A program made the position numbers and the translations under genes. From NCBI GenBank assembly GCA_963726335.1, contig CAVSCD010000014.1:128304-192303 (forward strand): a stretch of DNA of 64,000 nt, read 5' to 3'. Of this stretch, positions 18,655 through 29,299 are shown piece after piece (within the stretch, counting starts at the first letter, position 1; every line of letters begins with the position of its first letter). The notes beneath the pieces were generated by a model, which searched no databases, had not been told where the DNA came from, and worked only from the letters and a program-made list of their open reading frames with translations. This DNA comes from CAVSCD01 sp963726335 (GTDB lineage: Bacteria; Acidobacteriota; Aminicenantia; Aminicenantales; UBA8522).

Positions 18655-19734
18655 ATGATGGACGTCATCATCGTGGTCATCAAGATCGTCTTCGCGCTCG
18701 TCTGGTTCCTCGTCCTGACCCTCTATCTGACCTGGCTCGAGAGGAAGGAGAGCGCCGTCATCCAGGACCGGATCGGCGCCAACCGGGCGAACATCGGCAA
18801 GTTCCGGTTCCTCGGCCTCTTCCAGCCGTTCGCCGACGCCATCAAGATGATCTTCAAGGAGGATTTCGTCCCGGCCTTCTCGAACAAGATCCTGCATACG
18901 CTCGCTCCATTTCTGTCGTTCTTTTTCGTGGCCGTGACCATCTGCGCGATCCCCTTCGGCAACGAGCTCAGGATCGGCGGGCGGACCATCAACCTCCAGG
19001 TGCTGGACATGGATGCCGGGCTCCTGTTCATCCTGGCCATGCTCTCGCTGGGCATTTACGGGATCATCCTCAGCGGCTGGGCCTCGCGCAATCGCTTCGC
19101 GCTTCTGGGCAGCGTCCGGGGCGCCGCCCAACTCATTTCCTACGAAGTGGCGCTCGGGCTCTCGCTCATCGGCTTGATCATGGTCTACCCCTCCCTCCGG
19201 CTCCAGAACATCGTCGTTTTCCAGGGGGAGAATGTCTTCGGCTGGCTTCCGAGATGGGGCGTGCTCCTCCAGCCCCTGGGGTTTGTCGTCTTCCTGTTCG
19301 CGGCCCTGGCCGAGACCAAGCGCGTGCCGTTCGACCTTCCCGAGGGCGAGTCCGAGATCATCGGTTTCTTCACCGAGTACGGCGGGTTGAAATGGGGCCT
19401 GTTCATGATGACCGATTTCATGGAGATCCTGGTCGTCTCCGCCCTGCTGACGACGCTCTTTTTCGGCGGCTGGCAAGTGCCCTGGCTGGCGGCCGACGGC
19501 TTCCACTGGCCGTGGGGGGGCGTCCGGGCGCTGCCGCATGGACTGGTCGTCCTGTTTCAGCTCCTCGCCTTCAACGTCAAGGTCGTCTTTTTTTGCTGGC
19601 TGCAGATCCTCATCCGCTGGACCTACCCGCGCTTCCGGTACGATCAGCTCATGGACCTGGGCTGGAAGCTCCTCATTCCGCTGAGTCTGTTGAATATCGT
19701 CGGGACGGCGGTGGTCATGGGGATCCTCAAATGA
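18655..19734 (+). CDS. nuoH: NADH-quinone oxidoreductase subunit H
   Basis: Membrane subunit joining the quinone cavity to the proton-pumping arm. The 359-residue protein has eight or more membrane helices and conserved loops: LERKESAVIQDRIGANR, the acidic E-channel region and AETKRVPFDLPEGESEII, plus the late YPRFRYDQLM. It starts at the first of two adjacent ATGs and overlaps nuoI by ATGA. Confidence 0.96.
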   Translation: MMDVIIVVIKIVFALVWFLVLTLYLTWLERKESAVIQDRIGANRANIGKFRFLGLFQPFADAIKMIFKEDFVPAFSNKILHTLAPFLSFFFVAVTICAIPFGNELRIGGRTINLQVLDMDAGLLFILAMLSLGIYGIILSGWASRNRFALLGSVRGAAQLISYEVALGLSLIGLIMVYPSLRLQNIVVFQGENVFGWLPRWGVLLQPLGFVVFLFAALAETKRVPFDLPEGESEIIGFFTEYGGLKWGLFMMTDFMEILVVSALLTTLFFGGWQVPWLAADGFHWPWGGVRALPHGLVVLFQLLAFNVKVVFFCWLQILIRWTYPRFRYDQLMDLGWKLLIPLSLLNIVGTAVVMGILK

Positions 19735-20204
19735 TCAAGTCGCTGGGCTATTTTCTGGAGATCATCCGGGGCGGGCTGATCACCACCCGTCACTTCACCG
19801 TCAACATGTTCTTCCATACCCTCAAGGCCATGGGGGTCAAGACGCGGCGGCGGGGTGCGGTGACTATCCAGTACCCCGAGGTGCGGAAAGAGCTGGCGGC
19901 CCGGCACCACAGCCTGCACCGGCTGACGCGGCGCGATGACGGCCAGCCGCGCTGCGTGTCCTGCATGCTCTGCGTCACCGTCTGTCCGTCCGAGTGCATT
20001 TTCATCGAGGCCACGGAGGACCCCGACCCCGAGATCCAGAAGCTCCCGGCCCGGTTCATCATCGACGAGAGCCGCTGCTGTTTCTGCGGGTTCTGTGTCG
20101 AGGCCTGCCCTGAGGACGCCATCCGCATGGATACGGGGAAAATCGAGGCCGCCGAGACGGTGCGCCGCGACCTGATCTATGATATGAATAAGCTCCTCCG
20201 ATGA
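19731..20204 (+). CDS. nuoI: NADH-quinone oxidoreductase subunit I
   Basis: The 157-residue ferredoxin-like subunit holding clusters N6a and N6b. Both motifs are complete: CVSCMLCVTVCPSECI and CCFCGFCVEACPEDAI. Start ATG 19731 overlaps the nuoH stop; a much longer open frame upstream is only the shadow of nuoG and nuoH. It is the last complex I gene here: nuoJKLMN do not follow, and the next gene overlaps it by four bases. Confidence 0.95.
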   Translation: MIKSLGYFLEIIRGGLITTRHFTVNMFFHTLKAMGVKTRRRGAVTIQYPEVRKELAARHHSLHRLTRRDDGQPRCVSCMLCVTVCPSECIFIEATEDPDPEIQKLPARFIIDESRCCFCGFCVEACPEDAIRMDTGKIEAAETVRRDLIYDMNKLLR

Positions 20205-21049
20205 CGACCGAGCGCATCCGGCTGGGGGATTTTGATGTCTTCGGGCTCCGCGAGGGGCATTTCCTGCTCGACGGCGGCGCGATGTTCGGCGTCGTGCCCA
20301 AAACGCTTTGGGAGAAGGTGTGCCCGTCTGACACGAAGAACCGGATCCGGCTGGGCCTGAACTCGCTCGTCATCAGGACGCCCCGGGCGGTGGTGCTCGT
20401 CGAGACCGGCATCGGGACCAAGACGAGCCAGAAGTTCGCCGGCATCTACTGTGTCGAGACCGAACCCGGCCTCGTCCCGGCGCTCGCCGGCGCGGGCTTC
20501 CGGCCCGACGATATCGATTTCGTTATCAACACCCATCTCCATTTCGACCACTGCGGCGGGAACACCCGTTGGGACGACTTCGGCCGAGTCGTTCCCACGT
20601 TCCCCCGGGCCCGGTACATCATCCAGAGGGGGGAGTGGGAGGCGGCGTTGTCGCCCAACGAGCGCGATAGGAACAGTTATCTCCCCGAGAATTTCGTTCC
20701 CCTCCAAGAGGCCGGTCTGGTCGACCTCGTCGACGGCGACCGGGAAGTCACGCCCGGCGTCGACGTCGTCGTCTCCCCGGGGCACACCCGCCGCCACCAA
20801 TCCGTCCTGGTCAGGTCCGGCGGCCAAACGCTTTACTTCCTGGGCGATCTCGTGCCCACGTCCGCCCACGTCCGCCTCTCCTACATCATGAGCTATGACC
20901 TCTACCCGCTCGAGACGCTCGAAACCCGGAAGCGGCTCTATGAGCAGGCCCTCGCCGGCGAGTGGATCCTCGGTTTCGTCCATGACCCGGCCTATTTCTT
21001 CGGCAAGGTCGGGAGGACGGACTCCCGTTACGAATTCGTGCGGATCTGA
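20201..21049 (+). CDS. Metallo-beta-lactamase-fold hydrolase (AHL lactonase-like)
   Basis: A 282-residue cytoplasmic metal hydrolase. The dinuclear metal motif HLHFDHCGG is present, followed by SPGHTRRHQSV and FLGDLVPTSAHV with the expected later ligands. The overall layout (long N-terminal part before HxHxDH, then PGHT) resembles N-acyl-homoserine lactonase and related quorum-quenching lactonases, but many family members have other esters as substrates. It overlaps the nuoI stop by four bases, so it is transcribed with the nuo operon; no functional link to complex I is known to me. Confidence 0.82.
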   Translation: MTTERIRLGDFDVFGLREGHFLLDGGAMFGVVPKTLWEKVCPSDTKNRIRLGLNSLVIRTPRAVVLVETGIGTKTSQKFAGIYCVETEPGLVPALAGAGFRPDDIDFVINTHLHFDHCGGNTRWDDFGRVVPTFPRARYIIQRGEWEAALSPNERDRNSYLPENFVPLQEAGLVDLVDGDREVTPGVDVVVSPGHTRRHQSVLVRSGGQTLYFLGDLVPTSAHVRLSYIMSYDLYPLETLETRKRLYEQALAGEWILGFVHDPAYFFGKVGRTDSRYEFVRI

Positions 21050-21085
21050 TCTATAAATCTGTCCGCCTGTAAGGAGGTTCTGGCC

Positions 21086-22435
21086 ATGAAGGAAGTGACG
21101 ATCGACGAGCTGTTGGCGAAGGCTGAAAAACCCTCCGCGGAGGCGATGCGCCTTCATGCATTCTACAGGGGGAAGATCGGCATGACGTTGAAGTGCCGCA
21201 TCCGCAGCTTCGACGACTTCGCCATCTGGTACACTCCCGGCGTCGCGGCCGTCTGCAAGGCGATCCATCAGGACCGGGAAAAGGTCTACGACTACACGAA
21301 CAAGTGGAATTTCGTGGCGGTCATCTCCGACGGCTCGCGCGTGCTCGGGCTCGGGGACATCGGCCCCGAGGCCGGCCTGCCGGTCATGGAAGGCAAGGGG
21401 CTCCTCTACAAGTACCTGGGAGGCGTGGACGCCTTTCCGCTCTGTCTCAACGAGAAGGACCCCGACAGGTTCATCGACATCGTCAAGGCGCTCCAGCCGA
21501 CGTTCGGAGGCGTCAACCTGGAAGATATCGCCAACCCCAAGTGCTTCAGGATCCTGGATACCCTGCGCGAGCAATGCGAGATCCCGGTCTGGCACGACGA
21601 CCAGCAGGGAACGGCCTGCGTGACGGTGGCCGGACTGATCAACGCCCTCAAGATCGTGGGCAAGAAGATGGCGGACGTCAAGCTGGTCATGGTCGGCAGC
21701 GGGGGAGCGGGCGTGGCCATCGTCCGTCTCCTGGTGCGGGCCGGCGTCACCCCCGGCAATATCGTGGGCGTCGACACGAAGGGGATCCTGCACCGTGACC
21801 GGAGCGATCGGGAAGTCATGCAGGATCGCTTCAAGGAAAAATGGGAAGTCTGCCTCATCACCAACGAGAAGCAGATCAAGGGCGATATCCCCGACGCCTT
21901 GCGGGGGGCCGATGTCCTGATCTCGGCCTCGAAGCAGGGGCCGGGCACGATCCGCAAGGCCTGGGTCAAGGAGATGGCCAAGGACGCCGTCGTTTTCGCC
22001 GAAGCCAACCCGGTGCCCGAGATCTGGCCGTGGGAGGCGAAGGAGGCGGGCGCCCGGATCGTCGCCACCGGCCGGTCGGATTTCCCGAACCAGATCAACA
22101 ACTCGCTCGGTTTCCCCGGGATCTTCCGGGGGGCGCTCGACATCCGGGCCAGGACGATCACCGACGAGATGTGCATCGAAGCCGCCCGGGAGCTGGCCCG
22201 GGTGGCCGAGGATAACGGGCTGAGCGAAGAGTACATTGTCCCGAACATGGACGAATGGGAGCTCTTTCCGAGATTGGCGGTCGCCGTCGGCAGCAAGGGC
22301 ATCGAGCAGGGGGTGGCCCGCATCACGGCCCCGGCCGAGGAGCGGTTCAAGACCGCCGAGGCGATCATCAAGCAGTCCCGCGACCAGTTGAAAATGCTGA
22401 TGCGGGAGAAATTCATCCTCGATCCCGACGACTGA
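21086..22435 (+). CDS. NAD(P)-dependent malic enzyme
   Basis: Decarboxylates malate to pyruvate with reduction of NAD(P)+. It has 449 residues and lacks the phosphotransacetylase-like tail of MaeB. It shows WYTPGVAAVCKAI, the metal-binding LEDIANPKCF, PVWHDDQQGTACV and the dinucleotide motif VMVGSGGAGVAIV, then ATGRSDFPNQINNSL. An AAGGAGG site precedes the ATG. It follows the hydrolase gene by about 36 bases and is probably read from the same or a nearby promoter. Confidence 0.93.
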   Translation: MKEVTIDELLAKAEKPSAEAMRLHAFYRGKIGMTLKCRIRSFDDFAIWYTPGVAAVCKAIHQDREKVYDYTNKWNFVAVISDGSRVLGLGDIGPEAGLPVMEGKGLLYKYLGGVDAFPLCLNEKDPDRFIDIVKALQPTFGGVNLEDIANPKCFRILDTLREQCEIPVWHDDQQGTACVTVAGLINALKIVGKKMADVKLVMVGSGGAGVAIVRLLVRAGVTPGNIVGVDTKGILHRDRSDREVMQDRFKEKWEVCLITNEKQIKGDIPDALRGADVLISASKQGPGTIRKAWVKEMAKDAVVFAEANPVPEIWPWEAKEAGARIVATGRSDFPNQINNSLGFPGIFRGALDIRARTITDEMCIEAARELARVAEDNGLSEEYIVPNMDEWELFPRLAVAVGSKGIEQGVARITAPAEERFKTAEAIIKQSRDQLKMLMREKFILDPDD

Positions 22436-22441
22436 GCTCGA

Positions 22442-22470
22442 TTGACAATTGAATGGCCGTGTGTTATAAG
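22442..22470 (+). promoter_or_regulatory. Strong sigma-70 promoter of the coiled-coil lipoprotein
   Basis: A perfect TTGACA at 22442-22447 and TATAAG at 22465-22470 with a 17-base spacer. The ribosome site GAGAGGAGG and ATG 22522 follow. It is one of the best promoters in the window, suggesting high expression. Confidence 0.7.
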
Positions 22471-22521
22471 CACAGCCATCGAGGTTTCTATCAATCAATC
22501 ATTGAGAGGAGGTTAACTCTA

Positions 22522-23112
22522 ATGAAGTATTTTACCAAATTCCTCGTTCTGGGCATTTTTGCCGTTTCGTTGTTCACGAGCTGCGCCAAACAGCCGACCG
22601 AGCAGATCGAAGCCGTGAAGGCGGCCATCGCCGCCGTTCAAACCGAGGGCGGCGATGTCTACGCTCCGGAGGAGCTCAAGAAGCTCAACGACTCGATGCA
22701 GGCGGCCACGGATGAGATCAGCACGCAGAGCAAGAAGTTCTTCAAGAAGTTCGGCCCCGCCAAGGAAATGCTCGCCGGCATCCTGACCGAAGCCGAGGCC
22801 GTCAAGGCCGGCATCCCGGCCAAGAAGGAAGCCGCCAAGAACGCCGCCGTCCTGGCGCAGACCGAAGCCAAGGCCCTTCTCGACGAGGCCAAAGCCCTTC
22901 TCGACAAGGCCCCCAAGGGCAAGGGCACGAAGGCTGACATCGAGGCCATGAAAGCGGACCTCGCCGGCTTGGATACCTCGTTCGCCGAGATCCAGACCGC
23001 GATCGACGGCCAAGATTATTTTGGCGCCTCCGGCAAGGCGGCCACGATCAAGGAAAAGGCCATGGCCATTTCCGACCAGGTCAAGGCGGCCATGGAGAAG
23101 GTCAAGAGATAA
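22522..23112 (+). CDS. Alanine/lysine-rich coiled-coil lipoprotein
   Basis: A 196-residue protein with a lipoprotein signal (FLVLGIFAVSLFTSC). The mature part is almost entirely helical and rich in Ala, Lys and Glu, with repeated EAKALLDEAKALLDKA-like heptads. It resembles small DUF4398-type or Lpp-like envelope lipoproteins, though I do not recognise the exact family. ATG 22522 was chosen for its AGAGGAGG site; the frame is open 23 codons upstream. It has its own strong promoter and is followed by two L,D-transpeptidases, so a structural role at the peptidoglycan-outer membrane interface is a fair inference. Confidence 0.75.
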   Translation: MKYFTKFLVLGIFAVSLFTSCAKQPTEQIEAVKAAIAAVQTEGGDVYAPEELKKLNDSMQAATDEISTQSKKFFKKFGPAKEMLAGILTEAEAVKAGIPAKKEAAKNAAVLAQTEAKALLDEAKALLDKAPKGKGTKADIEAMKADLAGLDTSFAEIQTAIDGQDYFGASGKAATIKEKAMAISDQVKAAMEKVKR

Positions 23113-23140
23113 CGGCCGTCGCTGAGTAGCTGACCTAATT

Positions 23141-24235
23141 TTGCGGCTCTCTTTTTGGCTCAGAGGCACCCTAATTCTGTGCCTCTTGCTATCGTCCTGT
23201 AAGGCACCGCCGGTCCCTCCGGAGGTCGAACGGGTCAAAACCCAAGAACACGACCTCTGGAGGGCCGGCGCTCCTATTTATGCCCGGCAGGAGTATGCCC
23301 GGTACCTGGAGATCCTCCAGGCGGCGCGGGACAAGCTGAACAGGGAAAAAGCCCGGTTGCGCTGGTTTCGCGATTACGAAAAAGTCCGGGCGGATCTCCT
23401 GGTCGTCCTGAACCAGGGTGAAGGCATTCTGGAGACGGTCCAGAACGAAAAACAGACCCAAACGAAGGATCTTTCGGTGAGGCTGAGACGGCTTGAGGGC
23501 CGGATCGCCCGGATCAAGTCCCTTACAGAATCCATGAACGAGAACGGCCCGATCAGGAAGGACCTGGCTCAGGCGGATGTTGCCCTCCGCGAAGCCGGCC
23601 GGCTGTTGAAAGAAGAGAAGTTCCTGGATCTCGAGCCGGTTCTCGGCAGGGGCGACCGGCACCTGCGCGCGGCCGAGGACGGTCTCTTCTCGCTTCTGGC
23701 CCGGTACGCGGATGAGGGGCAGGTCGCCAAGTGGCGCAAGTGGGCCGACGATACGGTCCGCGAGTCGAAGAGGCGGGGCGGGCCCGCGATCGTCGTGAAT
23801 AAGCTGGAACGGACCTTGACGGTCTACAGGTCCGGGCGCGCCACCGCGGTCTACCAGATCGGCCTGGGCCGGTACGGCCTGTCCGACAAGCTCTACGCAG
23901 GGGACGAGGCGACACCGGAGGGCCGCTACAAGGTGATCAAGAAGATCCCCCACAGCCGTTTCCGGAAGGCTCTGCTGATCGATTACCCGAATGCCGACGA
24001 CCGCCGGGAATTTTCCCAGGCCAAGAAGAAGGGTGCAGTCCCGATGAGTGCCGCGATCGGGGGGCTCATCGAGATCCACGGCGGCGGCAACGACAGCCTG
24101 ACCAACGGCTGCGTGGCCGTCCAGAACGACGTGATCGACGGCCTCTACCCGACCATCCCGGTGGGCACGCCGGTGACGATCATCGGCAGCTTGGAGAGCG
24201 CCGAAAAGCTCCTCAGCTCGCTGGGGAGACCCTGA
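23141..24235 (+). CDS. L,D-transpeptidase (YkuD) lipoprotein with N-terminal helical domain
   Basis: A 364-residue envelope protein: lipoprotein signal (LRGTLILCLLLSSC), a helical region (about 30-205), then a YkuD catalytic domain. The catalytic motif is complete, IEIHGGGNDSLTNGCVAV (His, Ser, Gly, Cys). YkuD enzymes form 3-3 peptidoglycan cross-links or attach proteins to peptidoglycan. The apparent start is TTG without a clear ribosome site; it is kept because the lipoprotein signal begins right there. Directly followed by a second YkuD gene. Confidence 0.83.
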   Translation: MRLSFWLRGTLILCLLLSSCKAPPVPPEVERVKTQEHDLWRAGAPIYARQEYARYLEILQAARDKLNREKARLRWFRDYEKVRADLLVVLNQGEGILETVQNEKQTQTKDLSVRLRRLEGRIARIKSLTESMNENGPIRKDLAQADVALREAGRLLKEEKFLDLEPVLGRGDRHLRAAEDGLFSLLARYADEGQVAKWRKWADDTVRESKRRGGPAIVVNKLERTLTVYRSGRATAVYQIGLGRYGLSDKLYAGDEATPEGRYKVIKKIPHSRFRKALLIDYPNADDRREFSQAKKKGAVPMSAAIGGLIEIHGGGNDSLTNGCVAVQNDVIDGLYPTIPVGTPVTIIGSLESAEKLLSSLGRP

Positions 24236-24241
24236 CCGGAC

Positions 24242-24892
24242 ATGCGCCTGAAAAAGTTCCTCCTCCGCTCGCTGCTGGCCATTCTGGCGCTTCTGGTCAT
24301 CATCGAGGTCATCGCGATCATCGTTGCCCTCCCGAAATCGGCCGCCGAGCCGCCTCTCCCGCCCGAGCTGATGAAAGGAAAGGGGGGCGAAGCGGCGCCG
24401 GCGGAAGCCGACATCGCGTCCGTCCAGAAGAAGCTCCAAGCGCTCCAACCGCGTGGCCATTACATCGTGGTCGACTCCGCCCGGAACGTCCTCTTCCTCA
24501 AGAAAAGAGATGAGGTCATCCGGGAGGCGGTCGTCTCCTGCGGCAGCGGGAGCGTGCTCGAGGAGCCGGGAGGCGGACGCCAATGGGTCTTCGACACTCC
24601 CCGCGGCGTGTTCCAGGTCAAGTCCAAGCTCCTCAATCCGACCTGGGTCAAGCCCGACTGGGCATTCATCGAAGAAGGCAAGAAACCGCCGAAGAAGAAG
24701 GAGGAGCGGATGGAATCCGGCGTGCTGGGCGATTACGCGCTGGGTTTCGGGGACGGGTTTTTCATCCACGGGACGCTCTACACCCGGATGCTCGGCCGGA
24801 GCGTGACCCACGGGTGCGTCAGGATGGGGGACGCCGACCTCAAAGCGGTCTTCGAGGCGTCTCCGATCGGCACGAGGATCTTCATATTTTAA
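24242..24892 (+). CDS. Second L,D-transpeptidase (YkuD), membrane-anchored
   Basis: A 216-residue protein with one N-terminal membrane segment (about residues 10-29, SLLAILALLVIIEVIAIIVA) and a YkuD domain. The catalytic motif is FIHGTLYTRMLGRSVTHGCV, with His and Cys as expected. It starts six bases after the first L,D-transpeptidase and ends one base before the next gene. Substrate choice (cross-linking or lipoprotein attachment) cannot be read from sequence. Confidence 0.86.
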   Translation: MRLKKFLLRSLLAILALLVIIEVIAIIVALPKSAAEPPLPPELMKGKGGEAAPAEADIASVQKKLQALQPRGHYIVVDSARNVLFLKKRDEVIREAVVSCGSGSVLEEPGGGRQWVFDTPRGVFQVKSKLLNPTWVKPDWAFIEEGKKPPKKKEERMESGVLGDYALGFGDGFFIHGTLYTRMLGRSVTHGCVRMGDADLKAVFEASPIGTRIFIF

Positions 24893-24893
24893 G

Positions 24894-25574
24894 ATGGATA
24901 AAATAAAAGCGCTCATGTGTCTTGGCTTTCTCCTGGCGGCACCGGCGCTCGCCGAGAATACCCCGTCGCCGGCGCTCCAGAGCCGCTTCCTGCGCGAAGA
25001 TCTGGCGCTGGCCAAGGCGTCCTCGCTCTATTTCGTCATTCAGATGAAGACCGGCACGATGTCCTTGCGGGCCGGCGGTGTGACGTTGAAAGAGTGGAAG
25101 GTCGCCGGCGTTCGCGCCTGGGGCGCACCGCACCCTCTCGAGCCGCTGACCGTCGAGAGGAAAAGCACCCTCTTCCCCCCGAAAAGGGCGGAGATCATAC
25201 CGACCGCGGAAGAAGAGGAAGAACAGGCCCGGACCGAGCCGGCGAAGGCCGATAAAAAGAAGGACGACGAGAAGCCCAAGATCCCTGAGCTTGAGGCCTT
25301 GGAGCTCAAGGACATGCCGGCGAGCTTCATGTTCTTCATGAGCGACAGCACCAGGGTGTATTTCCGCCCCAAGGCCCGCAAGTTCCTCCCCAGGATCGCC
25401 TCCTTCGGCCATTCGCTTTCATGGTATTTTTGGGTCCCTCTCAAGAACCTCTGGCTCCGCCTGAACAAGAGGCCGTTTTCGGCGATCGACATCAAGCTGG
25501 AAAACCCCGAGGATTGCCAGTCCGTCTACTGGTCATTGGCCGAAGGGGCAAAAGGGCTCATTTTCCCGCTCTGA
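24894..25574 (+). CDS. Exported protein of unknown function
   Basis: 226 residues with a signal peptide (ALMCLGFLLAAPALAEN). The middle contains a charged Glu/Lys stretch (EEEEEQARTEPAKADKKKDD) and the C-terminal third is aromatic-rich. I recognise no domain. It begins one base after the second L,D-transpeptidase, so it belongs to the same cell-wall operon and probably acts in the periplasm. No clear terminator follows; the next 125 bases hold the dnaK promoter. Confidence 0.6.
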   Translation: MDKIKALMCLGFLLAAPALAENTPSPALQSRFLREDLALAKASSLYFVIQMKTGTMSLRAGGVTLKEWKVAGVRAWGAPHPLEPLTVERKSTLFPPKRAEIIPTAEEEEEQARTEPAKADKKKDDEKPKIPELEALELKDMPASFMFFMSDSTRVYFRPKARKFLPRIASFGHSLSWYFWVPLKNLWLRLNKRPFSAIDIKLENPEDCQSVYWSLAEGAKGLIFPL

Positions 25575-25651
25575 ACCACTTTCCTTCCCTGTCTTCCATG
25601 AATTCTTAAGAAAGTTCCATCAGGATCGCCTATAGACGGCATGATTATTAG

Positions 25652-25680
25652 TTGACAATAACACGCTCAAATATTATACT
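25652..25680 (+). promoter_or_regulatory. dnaK promoter overlapping a HAIR-like HspR operator
   Basis: TTGACA at 25652-25657 and TATACT at 25675-25680, 17 bases apart, form a good sigma-70 promoter. The same bases contain TTGACA-N7-GCTCAA (25652-25670), close to the HAIR operator TTGAGT-N7-ACTCAA recognised by HspR. An hspR gene ends this operon, so auto-repression by HspR with DnaK as co-repressor is a reasonable inference. No CIRCE element is seen. Confidence 0.5.
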
Positions 25681-25702
25681 CAATCCATAAAAGGAGGCTT
25701 TA

Positions 25703-27637
<1,935 letters not shown>

Positions 27638-27686
27638 ATCGAGCTCCGGGCCGCGGCCCGGCTTCCAGGCCGCGGCGGGTTGAATC

Positions 27687-28778
27687 ATGGATAAAGATTA
27701 CTACCGGGTGTTGGGCGTCGAGCGCACGGCCTCGGCCCCGGAGATCAAGAAAGCTTACCGCCGCCTCGCCCGGAAGCACCACCCCGACGTGAACCCCGGC
27801 GACCGGACCGCCGAAGAGAAGTTCAAGGAGATCCAGGAAGCCTATTCGGTCCTGGGGGATCCGAAGAAGAAGTCGCAGTACGACCAGTACGGGGCCGCGG
27901 GCGAGCCGCCTCGAGGCGGGCAGCCGTTCAGCCCGGGGTTCGAGGGGTTCGATTTCTCGGACTACGGGTCTTCGACCTTTTCCGATTTCTTCAGCAGCCT
28001 CTTCGGCGGAAGCCAGGCCCGGCCCCAAGGAGCCCGCGAGCGGGGCGAAGACCTCAGCTACAGCATGAGGATCGGTTTCGAAGAGGCGATCTCCGGGCTC
28101 CAGTCCCGGATCCAGCTGACGCGCCTGGCGTCCTGCCCCGCGTGCCGCGGCCAAGGCTTCATCCAGGCGGCGGCGGCGAAGGCTTGTCCCGCCTGCGGCG
28201 GCCGGGGGAGCGTCCATCTTCAGCGCGGGTCGATGAGGTTCCAATCGGCCTGTCCGCAGTGCCAGGGCACCGGGACCGCCCGGGGCGAGGCCTGTCCGGA
28301 CTGCCGCGGTCAAGGAACGGTCCGGAGGACCGAACACATCCAGGTCAGGATTCCGGCCGGGGTCGATACGGGGTCCAGGGTGAGAGTCCCCGGCAAGGGA
28401 GACGCCGGCCGGCAGGGCGGGGCGCCGGGCGACCTCTATATCACGATCGAGGTCGCGCCGCACGCGCTTTTCCGGCGGGAGGGCGCCGACATTCATCTCC
28501 GGCTCCCCGTCACCGTCACGGAAGCGACGCTGGGGGCGAAGATCGAGGTGCCGACATTGGGCGGCAAAACGACCATCCTGATCCCGCCCGGCACCCGGTC
28601 CGGGCAGAAATTCCGGATCAAGCAGAAAGGCGCGGCGGTTCCGGGGAGACGGGCGCGGGGCGATGAGATCGTCGAGATGAGCATCGTTCCCCCCTCGGCA
28701 AACGACCAACGGGTGCGGGAGTTGATGAGAGAACTCGAACGGGTCTCGGGCGAAAACCCGAGGGCCAAGATGGGGTAG
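27687..28778 (+). CDS. dnaJ: Chaperone protein DnaJ (Hsp40)
   Basis: Co-chaperone that stimulates DnaK. The 363-residue protein has an N-terminal J-domain with HHPDVNPGDRTAEEKF, a Gly/Phe-rich region (about 70-110), and four zinc repeats CPACRGQG, CPACGGRG, CPQCQGTG and CPDCRGQG. Two C-terminal beta domains complete this type I DnaJ. It starts 49 bases after dnaK and ends six bases before hspR. Confidence 0.97.
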   Translation: MDKDYYRVLGVERTASAPEIKKAYRRLARKHHPDVNPGDRTAEEKFKEIQEAYSVLGDPKKKSQYDQYGAAGEPPRGGQPFSPGFEGFDFSDYGSSTFSDFFSSLFGGSQARPQGARERGEDLSYSMRIGFEEAISGLQSRIQLTRLASCPACRGQGFIQAAAAKACPACGGRGSVHLQRGSMRFQSACPQCQGTGTARGEACPDCRGQGTVRRTEHIQVRIPAGVDTGSRVRVPGKGDAGRQGGAPGDLYITIEVAPHALFRREGADIHLRLPVTVTEATLGAKIEVPTLGGKTTILIPPGTRSGQKFRIKQKGAAVPGRRARGDEIVEMSIVPPSANDQRVRELMRELERVSGENPRAKMG

Positions 28779-28784
28779 GACCCG

Positions 28785-29195
28785 ATGAGAAAAAAGCGCG
28801 AGCCGAACACCGAAGTCAGAAAGTACTATCACATCAGCCGGGTCTCCGAGCTGTACAGCCTCCACCCGCAGACGCTGAGGCTCTACGAACGGGAAGGGCT
28901 CCTCAAGCCCTCCCGGAGCCAAGGCAATACGCGGCTGTATACCGACGAAGACCTGAGGCAGCTCGAGGCGATCCTCAACCTGATCCGGGACCTGGGCGTC
29001 AACCTGGCCGGGGTCGAGGTCATCCTGAACATGAGGCAGAAGATGCGGCAGATGGAGGCCGAGGTCAGCGAGCTTCTCGAGTACGTCAAGAGGGAGTATT
29101 TCCGCGGCCGCGAGGACGATTTCGAGGTCCGGCGCAGGAGCCTGGTGAAGGTGGGGTCGACCATGATCGTCAAGGTCGAGGACACACCGAAGTAA
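28785..29195 (+). CDS. hspR: MerR-family heat-shock repressor HspR
   Basis: A 136-residue regulator. The MerR-type winged helix reads YHISRVSELYSLHPQTLRLY, then EREGLLKPSRSQGNTRLYTD, followed by a coiled-coil dimer helix. HspR proteins in actinobacteria and others bind HAIR sites and use DnaK as co-repressor. Its place as last gene of the dnaK-dnaJ operon, and the HAIR-like sequence over the dnaK promoter, support the assignment. Confidence 0.9.
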   Translation: MRKKREPNTEVRKYYHISRVSELYSLHPQTLRLYEREGLLKPSRSQGNTRLYTDEDLRQLEAILNLIRDLGVNLAGVEVILNMRQKMRQMEAEVSELLEYVKREYFRGREDDFEVRRRSLVKVGSTMIVKVEDTPK

Positions 29196-29299
29196 CCGCC
29201 TGAGTCGGTTTCACAGGTTTTCATTGTCCCGGGCAAGGCCGGGGGGTGGGGCTGGAAGCGCGGGGGGCGCTGTGTTAGAATCTTTGCCGGCTTCTGAAA

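Noticed and set aside
15769..19539. A 1,256-codon open frame on the minus strand across the nuo genes
   Set aside because: It lies antisense to intact, well-recognised complex I genes, its protein is Asp/Glu/Gly/Pro-rich without domains, and high GC content explains the lack of stops.
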